From Bacteroidaceae bacterium (GTDB lineage Bacteria; Bacteroidota; Bacteroidia; Bacteroidales; Bacteroidaceae), in assembly GCA_024698925.1 (NCBI GenBank), contig JAILQO010000042.1, positions 17,312 through 81,311 on the forward strand: a DNA stretch of 64,000 nucleotides, given 5' to 3'. Position numbers and translations under genes: made by a program. Below, in pieces: positions 1 through 9,184 of the stretch (the stretch's first letter is position 1; every line of letters begins with the position of its first letter). The notes below the pieces were generated by a model. The model ran no database searches, was not told where the DNA came from, and was given only the letters and a program-made list of their open reading frames with translations.

Positions 1-736
1 CGATGGCAAGGAAATCCGTAAAGCCTTCGTACCTGCTCCTGGCGAAGAATTCTTCTCGGCCGATTACTCACAGATTGAACTGCGTATCATGGCGCATCTG
101 AGTGGCGACGACGGCCTCATCGACGATTTTCTTCAAGGGCATGATATCCACGCAGCCACAGCCGCCAAGATTTTCCACAAAAGCATGGATGAAGTGACAC
201 GCGAGGAACGCAGTCGCGCAAAGACAGCTAACTTCGGTATCATCTACGGCATCACCGCCTTCGGACTGACAGAGCGTTTAGGCATCAGTCGCACGGAAGC
301 CAAGGAACTTATTGATAACTATTTCGCCACTTATCCCCGTGTGCAGGCCTATATGCAGGAGAGCATCGACCATGCACGCGAGAAGGGCTATACAGAAACC
401 GTTTGTCACCGTCGCTGCTATCTGCGGGACATCAACTCCGCGAACGCTACAGTGCGCGGTTTCGCTGAACGGAATGCCATCAACGCCCCTATCCAAGGAT
501 CCGCTGCCGATATCATTAAGATTGCCATGATTCGTATCCACCGCCGCTTCCGTACGGAAGGAATTCGTTCGAAGATGATTCTGCAGGTGCATGATGAGCT
601 CAATTTCAGTGTGCTACCCGAAGAACACAATCAGGTAGAGGCTATCGTCAAGGAAGAGATGGAAGCCGCTTTCCAAATGAAAGTTCCACTGATTGCCGAT
701 GCCGGATGGGGTAGCAACTGGTTAGAAGCTCATTGA
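1..736 (+). CDS. polA: DNA polymerase I, C-terminal part (5' end outside window)
   Basis: This is the 3' part of the family A DNA polymerase that fills gaps and replaces RNA primers. The reading frame is open from base 2, upstream of the first internal ATG at 89, so the gene enters from the left. Polymerase motif A (DYSQIELR) lies at about 62-85, motif B (KTANFGIIYG) near 220-250, and motif C (VHDEL) near 588-602, all in the canonical order of the palm and fingers. The stop is at 734-736. About 245 residues are visible; a full enzyme is about 900-930. The N-terminal 5'-nuclease and proofreading-type domains cannot be judged. No terminator hairpin is visible in the 76 bases before the next promoter. 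Confidence 0.97.
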   Translation, partial: DGKEIRKAFVPAPGEEFFSADYSQIELRIMAHLSGDDGLIDDFLQGHDIHAATAAKIFHKSMDEVTREERSRAKTANFGIIYGITAFGLTERLGISRTEAKELIDNYFATYPRVQAYMQESIDHAREKGYTETVCHRRCYLRDINSANATVRGFAERNAINAPIQGSAADIIKIAMIRIHRRFRTEGIRSKMILQVHDELNFSVLPEEHNQVEAIVKEEMEAAFQMKVPLIADAGWGSNWLEAH

Positions 737-812
737 TGTGTCATATTGCAAATAAAATCAAGCAAATTAGAAAATAATGTCAAGAATTAGCGGCCATATC
801 GTCAATTATTTA

Positions 813-820
813 TACCTTTG
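813..820 (+). promoter_or_regulatory. Bacteroidetes -7 box upstream of ddh
   Basis: TACCTTTG matches the Bacteroidetes consensus TAnnTTTG. It lies 39 bases before the ATG at 860 and implies a short leader. A clear -33 TTTG partner is not obvious. Confidence 0.6.
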
Positions 821-859
821 CGCCCGATATTCCTAAACATTCTGTCAAAAACAAACGCA

Positions 860-1759
860 ATGAAAAAGATTCGTGCCGCCGTCGTAGGTTACGGTAATAT
901 CGGAAAGTACACACTGGAGGCGCTCATAGAGGCTCCGGATATGGAAGTGGCTGGCATCGTGCGCCGTCGTGGTGCCGAGGACCTGCCTAAAGAACTGGAA
1001 GGCTATAAGGTCGTGAAGGACATTCGCGAACTGGAAGCCGTTGATGTGGCGATTCTCGCTACGCCAACTCGCAGCGTTGAGGCTTATGCCAAGGACATCC
1101 TGGCGCTGGGCATTAACACCGTCGACTCCTTTGATATCCACACCAAGATTGTGGAACTGCGTCGCACGTTGGACGCAGCCGCCAAGGCTGGCAACGCCGT
1201 GAGCATCATCAGCGCAGGCTGGGATCCAGGGTCGGACAGCGTGGTTCGCACATTGATGGAGAGCTTGGCGCCGAAGGGCATCAGCTACACCAACTTTGGC
1301 CCCGGTCGCTCGATGGGTCACAGCGTCTGCGTCCGCTCTAAGGCAGGCGTCAAGGATGCCTTGTCAATGACCATCCCTGTAGGTCAGGGCATCCATCGTC
1401 GTATGGTATATGTAGAGCTGGAGGACGGCGCTAACCTTGACGAGGTCACCGCTGCCATCAAGGCCGATCCCTACTTTGCTTCCGACGAGACCCATGTCTT
1501 CCAAGTCGATAGCGTGGATGCGCTGAACGATGTGGGACATGGCGTTAATCTTGTACGTAAGGGCGTCAGTGGCCAGACCCACAACCAGCTCTTTGAGTTT
1601 AACATGAAAATCAATAACCCCGCCCTCACGGCACAGGTTCTTGTCAATGTCGCACGTGCTTCGATGCGTCAACAGCCCGGCTGTTACACGATGATTGAGA
1701 TACCTGTCATTGACCTGCTGCCTGGAGATCGCGAAAGTATCGTGGGTCATCTCGTATAA
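860..1759 (+). CDS. ddh: meso-diaminopimelate D-dehydrogenase
   Basis: NADPH-dependent enzyme that aminates L-tetrahydrodipicolinate directly to meso-diaminopimelate, a one-step route to the peptidoglycan and lysine precursor. The 299-residue product has an N-terminal Rossmann dinucleotide site (GYGNIG, residues 10-15), then the SAGWDPGSDS stretch and a TNFGPGRSMGHS stretch characteristic of this family. Length fits the family (about 300-326). An upstream in-frame ATG at 818 overlaps the -7 promoter box, so the start at 860 (MKKIRAAVVGYG) is preferred. The stop overlaps the ribF start by one base (TAATG), which suggests translational coupling. Confidence 0.95.
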   Translation: MKKIRAAVVGYGNIGKYTLEALIEAPDMEVAGIVRRRGAEDLPKELEGYKVVKDIRELEAVDVAILATPTRSVEAYAKDILALGINTVDSFDIHTKIVELRRTLDAAAKAGNAVSIISAGWDPGSDSVVRTLMESLAPKGISYTNFGPGRSMGHSVCVRSKAGVKDALSMTIPVGQGIHRRMVYVELEDGANLDEVTAAIKADPYFASDETHVFQVDSVDALNDVGHGVNLVRKGVSGQTHNQLFEFNMKINNPALTAQVLVNVARASMRQQPGCYTMIEIPVIDLLPGDRESIVGHLV

Positions 1760-2679
1760 TGATTGTAGCTACCATCGGCTTTTTCGATGGCGTGCACCGC
1801 GGCCATCAGTACCTCATCCAACAAGTACAGGAGGAGGCGCTGCGCCGCGGTGCACGTTCTTTATTGATTACCTTCGACCGCCATCCACGCTCGGTGTTTG
1901 CGCCTGATAGTGCTCCGCAGTTACTGACAACCGCCGAGGAGAAAATGGCGCTACTACGAGCCACAGGGGTTGATGATATCTACATCCTGCCTTTTGACCG
2001 CACCATGGCAGGATTGACGGCGCAGGAATTCATGCAGCAAGTGCTGAAACAACAACTTGGCGTGACAGCGTTAGTCATCGGCTACGACCACCGTTTCGGA
2101 AAAAAGACCGATCCAAACCTTACCCGCGATGGAGGAGAAGGCTTTGAGGAATATCAGGCTTATGGTCGCGAACTGGGAATTGATGTGCTTCCCGCGCGAG
2201 AATTGACTGGAGAGCACGTCAGTAGCTCGGCAATCCGTCGCCTATTAACAGGAGGCGATGTTGCCGCGGCATCACACTTGTTAGGAAGGCCATATACGTG
2301 GAGTGGGCGCGTTGTCCATGGGCACGAGGTAGGACGCCAGTTGGGCTTTCCTACCGCAAACCTTGAGGGTATTGAGCCAACAAAGATGCTGCCTGCCAAA
2401 GGAGTTTATGCGGTAGAATGCACCATCCATCCCAAGATGATACACTCTAAGGCCATGCTGAATATCGGCCGTCGTCCGACACTCGATAATGGTACCGATA
2501 TTTCAGTGGAGGTGCATCTCTTTGACTTCAATGAGGATCTTTACGACAGGACATTGACCCTATCTTTCGTAACGAGACTGCGTGAAGAGCAACGCTTCGA
2601 TAGTGAAGCAGAGCTGACAGAGCAACTACAACGAGATCGTGCTGCAGCACTAAAAGCATTGACCAATCATTGTAAATAA
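1759..2679 (+). CDS. ribF: Bifunctional riboflavin kinase / FAD synthetase
   Basis: Converts riboflavin to FMN and then FAD in the cytoplasm. The 306-residue protein has the nucleotidyltransferase HxGH-type motif (HRGH, residues 13-16) in FFDGVHRGHQYLI, the conserved SSSAIRR stretch closing the FAD synthetase domain, and a C-terminal flavokinase domain starting near residue 176 (GRVVHGHEVGRQLGFPTANL). Length is normal for RibF. Its ATG shares a base with the ddh stop codon, so the two are probably one transcript. No FMN riboswitch is seen, as expected for a gene internal to an operon. Confidence 0.96.
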   Translation: MIVATIGFFDGVHRGHQYLIQQVQEEALRRGARSLLITFDRHPRSVFAPDSAPQLLTTAEEKMALLRATGVDDIYILPFDRTMAGLTAQEFMQQVLKQQLGVTALVIGYDHRFGKKTDPNLTRDGGEGFEEYQAYGRELGIDVLPARELTGEHVSSSAIRRLLTGGDVAAASHLLGRPYTWSGRVVHGHEVGRQLGFPTANLEGIEPTKMLPAKGVYAVECTIHPKMIHSKAMLNIGRRPTLDNGTDISVEVHLFDFNEDLYDRTLTLSFVTRLREEQRFDSEAELTEQLQRDRAAALKALTNHCK

Positions 2680-2701
2680 TAACCATTTCATCGAGTAAAG
2701 A

Positions 2702-3517
2702 ATGAAACGTAGGCATTGGTGGATGTTTATCCTCATCTTCTTGTGCAGTCAACTGGCCGCTGGTATCACGCCTTTTCTGCTCTCACTGTTGCATATCAGA
2801 TTGTCATCTTCAATCACGCTGGTAGGCACACTCCTCTTGGCTAATCTGTTGGCCATTGGCCTGTTCTTTCTTTACCGCCCACACTCCATCACGTGGTCAT
2901 CAACGATGGCTGATCTTCAAGGACAGGCCGGACGACGTACGTTTTGGGTTTTCCTGATGGCCATCCCCGCCATTTTATTGGTTAACATCTTACAGGAAGC
3001 CCTCTTCCCAGATATTCCAGACCTTGTCGGCGCAGACACCTTCAAGGAGATCATGTACCATCCTGCAGGCCTATTGACAATTATGTTCTTAGGGCCCCTT
3101 TCTGAAGAGTTGCTGTTCCGGGGTGGTGTGCAGACAGATCTTGCGACCATCATGCAACATGAGCCCCAAAGTCGATTCCGCACCACCTACTTACCTCTTA
3201 TCCTCTCCGCACTTATCTTTGCCATTATCCATCTGAATCCCGCCCAGATGCCAGCCGCTTTCATCCTCGGTTTTGTGCTGGGCTTTGCATACTGGTGGAC
3301 GGGATCACTCTTAGCACCTGTCTGCATCCATGTTTTTAACAACTCTCTCGCCTGCCTTTTATACTTCCTATCACCCGATGACGATAGCTTCATTCATTTC
3401 GTAGGCGGACCGACAAATGCTGGGGTCATTGTGCTCACGAGCTTAGTTGCTTTAGGTCTCATCATTTGGCAAATGTACCGCTTGAGTAGCACAAAAAGCA
3501 TCTCAGATGTAAGGTAA
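2702..3517 (+). CDS. CPBP-family intramembrane metalloprotease (ABI family)
   Basis: A polytopic membrane protein of 271 residues with about seven to eight hydrophobic segments. It carries the signature of the CPBP/Abi (Rce1-like) intramembrane proteases: EELLFRG with E135, E136 and R140, a following histidine in IIHLNPAQ (H177), and a third motif HVFNN (H210). These are the expected glutamate and histidine metal ligands and catalytic residues. It starts 22 bases after ribF on the same strand and may be co-transcribed. Substrate is unknown; family members process prenylated proteins in eukaryotes or bacteriocin-related peptides in bacteria, and neither role can be inferred from this context. 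Confidence 0.88.
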   Translation: MKRRHWWMFILIFLCSQLAAGITPFLLSLLHIRLSSSITLVGTLLLANLLAIGLFFLYRPHSITWSSTMADLQGQAGRRTFWVFLMAIPAILLVNILQEALFPDIPDLVGADTFKEIMYHPAGLLTIMFLGPLSEELLFRGGVQTDLATIMQHEPQSRFRTTYLPLILSALIFAIIHLNPAQMPAAFILGFVLGFAYWWTGSLLAPVCIHVFNNSLACLLYFLSPDDDSFIHFVGGPTNAGVIVLTSLVALGLIIWQMYRLSSTKSISDVR

Positions 3518-3585
3518 GCAGTCGTTTTTAAGCAAAAAAACGTTATTTTCTATATATAATTAAGGTGTAGTTGGCATTTTTTATG

Positions 3586-3593
3586 TAGTTTTG
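3586..3593 (+). promoter_or_regulatory. Bacteroidetes -7 box upstream of topA
   Basis: TAGTTTTG fits TAnnTTTG and lies 29 bases before the topA ATG at 3622. The upstream -33 element is weak. The preceding A/T-rich stretch (3535-3585) contains no clear hairpin. Confidence 0.5.
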
Positions 3594-3621
3594 CGGCCAA
3601 ATTTGAAAACAACGCATAAGA

Positions 3622-5964
3622 ATGGCCAATAATCTCGTTATTGTAGAGTCTCCTGCTAAAGCAAAAACCATTGAGAAGTTTTTGGGCAAAGACTATAAAG
3701 TGATGTCGTCGTATGGACACATTCGCGACTTGAAAAAGAAAAGTCTGAGTGTCAATCCAGAATCTTTCATTCCCCAATATGAAGTACCCGCCGAGAAGCA
3801 ACATCTCGTAACCCAACTCAAGCAGAGTGCCAAGAAAGCCGACATCGTCTGGTTAGCATCTGATGAGGACCGCGAGGGAGAAGCTATCTCATGGCACCTG
3901 CAAGAAGTGCTCAAACTAAAGCCAGAGACTACACGCCGCATCGTATTCCATGAAATTACGAAGCCTGCTATTCTCGAAGCTATCGAGCACCCTCGTCAGG
4001 TGGATATGGCGTTGGTGAATGCCCAGCAAGCACGTCGTGTACTGGATCGCATCGTTGGTTTCAAGCTATCACCCGTTTTGTGGCGTAAGGTAAAGCCCGG
4101 ATTGAGCGCCGGTCGCGTTCAGAGCGTTGCCGTACGTCTGATTGTTGAGCGTGAGCGCGAGGTACAGTCTTTCGTGAGCGAAGCTGCATACCGCGTTTCC
4201 GCACTCCTGTGTATCTCCGATGGTGGCCAGCTGAAAGCAGAACTGAACCGTCGCTTTGCGACACGTGCCGAGGCCGAAGCCTTTTTAGCGAGTGTTCAAG
4301 ACGCCACACTCACCATTGAAGATATCCAAACACGCCCAGTACGCCGTACCCCTGCGCCACCCTTCACCACCAGTACCCTTCAGCAGGAAGCTGCCCACAA
4401 GTTGGGTCTGCCCGTGGCACAGACGATGCTCGTGGCACAGCACTTATATGAGAACGGTTTTATCACGTACATGCGTACCGATAGCGTGAACCTGTCAAAG
4501 CTCGCCTTAGGCGCCTGCCGTACGGTGATTACCGATCAGATGGGCAAAGAATATGTCAAGATTCGCCAATACCAGACATCCAGCAAAGGTGCACAGGAGG
4601 CACACGAAGCCATCCGTCCCACCTACATCGATCGTCTGGAACTGACGAATGCAAATGCACAGGAGCGCCGTCTCTACGACCTCATCTGGAAGCGTACCAT
4701 CGCCAGCCAAATGGCAGATGCCGAGTTGGAGAAGACGACAGCAACCATCAGCATCAGCGGTCGCGAAGAGCAATTTATAGCAACGGGTGAGGTCCTCAAG
4801 TTTGATGGTTTCCTCAAGGTTTATCGCGAAACCGACATTGATGAAAGCGAGGACCACCAGAATGAAGGCACCTCAATCCTTCCTCCGTTAACCATTGGCG
4901 AACATCTGCAACGTGTTGAAATACAGGCAACGGAGCGCTTTACGCAACATCCTTCACGTTACAACGAGGCCAGCCTCGTACGCAAACTCGAAGAGTTGGG
5001 CATCGGACGTCCTTCCACCTACGCCCCCACCATCTCCACCATCCAACAACGCGAATATGTGGTGAAAGGTGACAAAGCTGGCGAAGAACGCCCCTATACC
5101 GTGCTGACTCTGACCGGCAACGACATTCAGGAAGAACAGCGCACAATCCTCGTTGGCGCAGAACGTGGTCGCCTGATTCCTACAGATACTGGCGTGGTGG
5201 TCACAGACTTCCTCTTGGATTACTTCCCCAGCATCATGGACTATAACTTTACCGCTGATGTGGAGAAAGAGTTCGATACCATCGCTGATGGCAAAGAGGA
5301 ATGGACCGGTATGATCTATCACTTCTGGAACAAATTCGAACCACTGGTACAACAATCCGTAAACACCAAGACGGAATTACGCGTTGGCGAACGTGTATTG
5401 GGCAAAGATCCCGCTACAGGTCACACGGTGAGCGTGAAGATTGGCCGCTTCGGCCCTGTTGCTCAGGTCGGTACTGCTGATGACACCGAGAAACCGCGTT
5501 TTGCACAGCTGAAGAAAGACCAAAGCATCGAGACCATCACCCTGGAGGAGGCTCTCGAACTATTCCGTCTGCCCCGCACATTGGGTGAATATGAGGGTGA
5601 CAGCGTTGTCATCGGAAACGGCCGCTACGGCAACTATGTCCTCAATAACAAGAAATTCGTTAGCATCCCTGCTAAGACCGATCCGCTGACGATTACACTT
5701 GAGGAAGCCATCGAACTCATCAGCCAAAAGAAGCAACATGAGGCCGCACGCCACCTCAAGACCTTCTCCGAAGATCCTGAACTGGAGGTGATGAACGGCC
5801 GCTTCGGCATATACCTCTCTTACAAAGGCGTCAACTATCGTCTCAACAAGGCACAACAGGAGCAAGTACAGAATATGAGCTTTGATGAATGCATGGCCAT
5901 CATCAAGGAGCAGGACGAGAAGCCCAAGAGCACTGAAAAACGCCGCTATACGAAAAAGAAATGA
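3622..5964 (+). CDS. topA: DNA topoisomerase I (type IA)
   Basis: Relaxes negative supercoils through a transient 5'-phosphotyrosine link. The 780-residue protein has an N-terminal TOPRIM domain (VIVESPAKAK with E9; ASDEDREGEAIS with D81 and D83) and the catalytic tyrosine in ITYMRTDSVNLS (Y283). The C-terminal third has no Cys4 zinc ribbons. Instead it shows repeated units with GRFGPV, GRYGNYVLNNKKF and GRFGIYLSYKG cores, resembling the cysteine-free topoisomerase C-terminal repeats of actinobacterial enzymes. It ends in a lysine/arginine-rich tail. The stop overlaps the aroK start by four bases (ATGA), so topA leads the topA-aroK-speA-argB chain. Confidence 0.97.
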   Translation: MANNLVIVESPAKAKTIEKFLGKDYKVMSSYGHIRDLKKKSLSVNPESFIPQYEVPAEKQHLVTQLKQSAKKADIVWLASDEDREGEAISWHLQEVLKLKPETTRRIVFHEITKPAILEAIEHPRQVDMALVNAQQARRVLDRIVGFKLSPVLWRKVKPGLSAGRVQSVAVRLIVEREREVQSFVSEAAYRVSALLCISDGGQLKAELNRRFATRAEAEAFLASVQDATLTIEDIQTRPVRRTPAPPFTTSTLQQEAAHKLGLPVAQTMLVAQHLYENGFITYMRTDSVNLSKLALGACRTVITDQMGKEYVKIRQYQTSSKGAQEAHEAIRPTYIDRLELTNANAQERRLYDLIWKRTIASQMADAELEKTTATISISGREEQFIATGEVLKFDGFLKVYRETDIDESEDHQNEGTSILPPLTIGEHLQRVEIQATERFTQHPSRYNEASLVRKLEELGIGRPSTYAPTISTIQQREYVVKGDKAGEERPYTVLTLTGNDIQEEQRTILVGAERGRLIPTDTGVVVTDFLLDYFPSIMDYNFTADVEKEFDTIADGKEEWTGMIYHFWNKFEPLVQQSVNTKTELRVGERVLGKDPATGHTVSVKIGRFGPVAQVGTADDTEKPRFAQLKKDQSIETITLEEALELFRLPRTLGEYEGDSVVIGNGRYGNYVLNNKKFVSIPAKTDPLTITLEEAIELISQKKQHEAARHLKTFSEDPELEVMNGRFGIYLSYKGVNYRLNKAQQEQVQNMSFDECMAIIKEQDEKPKSTEKRRYTKKK

Positions 5965-6488
5965 CCAGAGTAATCCTTATCGGATATATGGGCGCCGGCA
6001 AGACGACCGTCGGCAAAGCACTGGCCGAAGAATTAGGCGTACCATTCTATGACCTCGACTGGTATATCACTATGCGCTATCGCAAGAGCATACCAGAAAT
6101 CTTTGCCGAACGCGGCGAAGAGGGATTTCGTGAGCTGGAGCGACGCATGCTCCATGAAGCAGCAGAATTCGAGGATGTAGTACTCAGTTGTGGCGGTGGC
6201 ACCCCTTGCTTCTTCGACAACATGGCTTACATGAATTCCCTGGCCGACACCGTCTATCTGAAAGCCGAGCCTGAAGTGCTGGCCATGCACCTGAAAATGG
6301 GAAAAGGACGCCGCCCCCTCATAGAGGGCAAGACACCCGAGGAACTGGAAGCCTATATCCATGAGTCTCTGCAAGTCCGTGAACCATACTATACGCAAGC
6401 TAAATACACATTGGACGTCTCACTCCTTGAGAACTTCACCAGAATCAAGGAGAGCGTCCGGCTAATCCGAGAAATGCTAAAGATATGA
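5961..6488 (+). CDS. aroK: Shikimate kinase
   Basis: Phosphorylates shikimate with ATP, the fifth step of the chorismate pathway. The 175-residue protein has a Walker A loop (GYMGAGKT, residues 8-15), the shikimate-binding D-x-D-like segment after it (FYDLDW), the glycine-rich SCGGGTP site and the lid arginines in KGRRPLIEG. Length is typical. It overlaps topA upstream and speA downstream by four bases each (ATGA), indicating translational coupling across functionally unrelated genes. Confidence 0.95.
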   Translation: MTRVILIGYMGAGKTTVGKALAEELGVPFYDLDWYITMRYRKSIPEIFAERGEEGFRELERRMLHEAAEFEDVVLSCGGGTPCFFDNMAYMNSLADTVYLKAEPEVLAMHLKMGKGRRPLIEGKTPEELEAYIHESLQVREPYYTQAKYTLDVSLLENFTRIKESVRLIREMLKI

Positions 6489-8377
6489 AGAAATGGCGCA
6501 TTGAAGATTCCGAAGAGCTCTACAACATTAAAGGTTGGGGCGTCAGCTACTTCGGCATCAACGAGAAAGGACACGTCTATGTAAGTCCCAAGAAGAATGG
6601 TGTACAGGTGGATTTGAAGGAGGTCGTCGATGAACTGGCCACGCGCCACGTCACAGCTCCTGTGCTATTGCGCTTCCCTGACATTCTCGACAATCGTATC
6701 GAGAAGACTGACGAGTGCTTCCGCAAGGCCGCAAAGGAATACGACTATCAGGCCGAGCATTTCATCATCTTCCCCGTCAAGGTGAACCAGATGCGCCCCG
6801 TCGTGGAAGAGATTATCAGCCACGGCAAACGCTATAATCTGGGACTGGAAGCGGGCTCGAAGCCTGAACTGCATGCCGTGCTGGCCACCAATATGGACAG
6901 CGACAGCCTCATCATCTGTAACGGTCACAAAGACCAGAACTTCATCGAGCTGGCTCTGTTGGCCCAGAAAATGGGCAAACGCGTGTTCCTCGTCATTGAG
7001 AAACTTCCTGAGTTAAAGATCATTGCTGAGACCGCCAAGCGTTTAGGTGTCCGTCCCAACCTGGGTATTCGCATCAAACTGGCGGCCAATGGTAGTGGCA
7101 AATGGAGCGAGAGTGGCGGCGATGCCTCCAAGTTCGGTCTGAACTCCTCCGAGTTGCTGATGGCTCTGCAATTACTCGATGAGATGGGACTTCGCGACTG
7201 TCTGAAGCTGCTCCACTTCCATATCGGTAGCCAAATCACCAAGATCCGTCGCATCTCCACTGCCCTACGCGAGGCCGCACAATTCTATGTGCAACTTCAT
7301 GCGATGGGCTTTAGTATCGAATTCATCGACTGTGGCGGTGGCCTTGGCGTAGATTACGACGGCACACGCTCTAGCAATAGCGAGTCCAGCGTCAACTACT
7401 CCATTCAAGAGTATGTCAACGACTGTGTTTATACCCTCGTGGAAGCCGCCAACCAGAATGGCATCCCCCACCCCAATATCATTACAGAAGGCGGCCGCTC
7501 GCTGACAGCACACCATAGTGTTCTGATTGTGGATGTTCTGGAAAGCGTTTGTGCCCCACAGATGCCCGATGAATTCCAACCTGGCGAGAGCGATCACAAG
7601 CTGGTCCATGACCTTACCGAGATTTGGGACAAGCTCTCCAACCGTTCCCTGCTGGAGGACTGGCATGATGCCGAGGACATCCGCGAGGAAGCGCTTGACC
7701 TCTTCCGCCACGGCATCATCGACCTGAAGACGCGCGCCCAGATTGAGTCCATCTACTGGGCCATCAGCCACGAAGTGGCAGAGTTGGCTCACCACCAGAA
7801 GCACGTTCCCGATGAGCTACGTGCTTTGGACAAGCAGATGGCCGATAAGTATTTCTGCAACTTCTCTCTCTTCCAGTCGATGCCAGACTCTTGGGCTCTC
7901 GACCAACTCTTCCCGATTATGCCCATCGCACGTCTAAACGAGCAACCTACCCGCAGCGCTACCCTTCAGGACATCACCTGCGACAGCGACGGTAAGATTA
8001 CGACCTACGTGAATGGCGGCCACCAGACAAATTATATTCCTCTGCACCCCGTCAAAGCCGATGAGCACTACTATATCGGCGTGTTCCTCGTGGGTGCTTA
8101 CCAAGAAATTTTGGGCAATATGCACAACCTCTTCGGCGACACCAATGCCGTCCATATCACCGTTAACCGTGAAACCTATGATATCGAACAGATTATCGAC
8201 GGCGAAACAGTTGCTGATGTGCTGGAATATGTGCAGTACGATCCCAAGAAACTGGTGCGACGCCTAGAGATTTGGGTCAGCCGTGCTGTGAAAGACGGAA
8301 AGATCACAGAAAGCGAAGGCAAGGAGTTTATCAGTAATTATCGTGCAGGACTATATGGGTACACATACCTTGAATAA
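6485..8377 (+). CDS. speA: Biosynthetic arginine decarboxylase
   Basis: PLP-dependent fold III enzyme converting arginine to agmatine, the first step of agmatine-based polyamine synthesis. The 630-residue length agrees with the SpeA family. The PLP lysine is in FPVKVNQ (K99), the cofactor phosphate-binding region follows in the barrel (HFHIGSQ, CGGGLGVDYDG), and ITEGGRSLTAHHSV is the expected active-site segment. The C-terminal helical insert with EDIREEALDLF is also SpeA-like. No other polyamine genes (speB, aguA, carboxynorspermidine genes) are in the window. The end of the gene overlaps argB by 23 bases. Confidence 0.96.
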   Translation: MKKWRIEDSEELYNIKGWGVSYFGINEKGHVYVSPKKNGVQVDLKEVVDELATRHVTAPVLLRFPDILDNRIEKTDECFRKAAKEYDYQAEHFIIFPVKVNQMRPVVEEIISHGKRYNLGLEAGSKPELHAVLATNMDSDSLIICNGHKDQNFIELALLAQKMGKRVFLVIEKLPELKIIAETAKRLGVRPNLGIRIKLAANGSGKWSESGGDASKFGLNSSELLMALQLLDEMGLRDCLKLLHFHIGSQITKIRRISTALREAAQFYVQLHAMGFSIEFIDCGGGLGVDYDGTRSSNSESSVNYSIQEYVNDCVYTLVEAANQNGIPHPNIITEGGRSLTAHHSVLIVDVLESVCAPQMPDEFQPGESDHKLVHDLTEIWDKLSNRSLLEDWHDAEDIREEALDLFRHGIIDLKTRAQIESIYWAISHEVAELAHHQKHVPDELRALDKQMADKYFCNFSLFQSMPDSWALDQLFPIMPIARLNEQPTRSATLQDITCDSDGKITTYVNGGHQTNYIPLHPVKADEHYYIGVFLVGAYQEILGNMHNLFGDTNAVHITVNRETYDIEQIIDGETVADVLEYVQYDPKKLVRRLEIWVSRAVKDGKITESEGKEFISNYRAGLYGYTYLE

Positions 8378-9155
8378 TGTCATTAAAGTTGGCGGTGCCG
8401 TGGTCGAGGATTCGGCACAGCTTGCTATCCTTCTGGATGAATTCGTGAAAATCGAAGGACCGAAGGTATTGGTCCACGGCGGCGGACGTACTGCCACCCA
8501 GCTGGCCAAGCAACTCGGCATCGAAAGCCAAATGGTAGGTGGCCGACGCATCACCGACGCAGAAACGCTACGCATCGTCACAATGGTTTATGGCGGACTC
8601 GTCAACAAGACCATCGTGGCGCAGTTGCAAGCTCGTGGTGTGAATGCCCTTGGCCTCACCGGCGCGGATATGAATCTTGTACGTGCGCATCGTAGGCCAA
8701 TTACGCCCGAAGGTATTGATTTCGGTTTCGTTGGCGATGTAGATAGTGCCGATGGTGCTGCACTCTATCAGCTGCTTGAGATGGGCATTACCCCTGTCAT
8801 TGCGCCCCTCACCCACGATGGGCAAGGTCACATGCTGAACATCAATGCCGATACGATGGCACAGACCGTTGCTACCGCCCTCGCCAATGCAGCAGGCGCA
8901 ACGTCTGCCAGCACGACGCTGACCTACTGCTTCGAGCTTCCTGGTGTGATGCGCGATCCCGCGGATCCATCATCCATTATTCCCGAAATCACCGAGGAGT
9001 CTTTCAGTTCCCTCGTGGCCGACGGAACTATCAGCGGTGGCATGATACCCAAACTGGAGAATGCCTTCGAGGCTATTCGTGCCGGCGTCGCTGCTGTACG
9101 CATCACCCACATCTCCAATCTTCAAGGGGGAACGGTGATTTCAAGTGAAAAGTGA
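8355..9155 (+). CDS. argB: Acetylglutamate kinase
   Basis: Phosphorylates N-acetylglutamate (or the N-succinyl analogue used by some Bacteroidetes) in arginine synthesis. It has the amino acid kinase fold: VIKVGG with the catalytic lysine near residue 11, LVHGGG for the phosphate loop, and the ISGGMIPKLENA stretch near the C-terminus. The ATG at 8355 gives 266 residues, normal for ArgB; an in-frame GTG at 8343 adds four residues and is less likely. Both starts lie inside speA. The last residues (SSEK) and the stop codon are written by the beginning of a GTGAAAA-type repeat. The family is usually feedback inhibited by arginine, but the N-terminal helix of the inhibited type is absent here. Confidence 0.93.
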   Translation: MGTHTLNNVIKVGGAVVEDSAQLAILLDEFVKIEGPKVLVHGGGRTATQLAKQLGIESQMVGGRRITDAETLRIVTMVYGGLVNKTIVAQLQARGVNALGLTGADMNLVRAHRRPITPEGIDFGFVGDVDSADGAALYQLLEMGITPVIAPLTHDGQGHMLNINADTMAQTVATALANAAGATSASTTLTYCFELPGVMRDPADPSSIIPEITEESFSSLVADGTISGGMIPKLENAFEAIRAGVAAVRITHISNLQGGTVISSEK

Positions 9156-9182
9156 AGGAGTGAAAAGTGAAAGAGTGAAAAA
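9147..9182 (+). repeat. GTGAAAA-type simple repeat between argB and the sigma gene
   Basis: Imperfect copies of AGTGAAAAGTGAA run from the last argB codons up to the TTG start of the sigma factor gene. The same kind of unit occurs before the PAP2 gene (11379-11416) and between nusA and infB (20889-20913). Here it supplies the argB stop codon. Confidence 0.8.
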
Positions 9183-9184
9183 CA

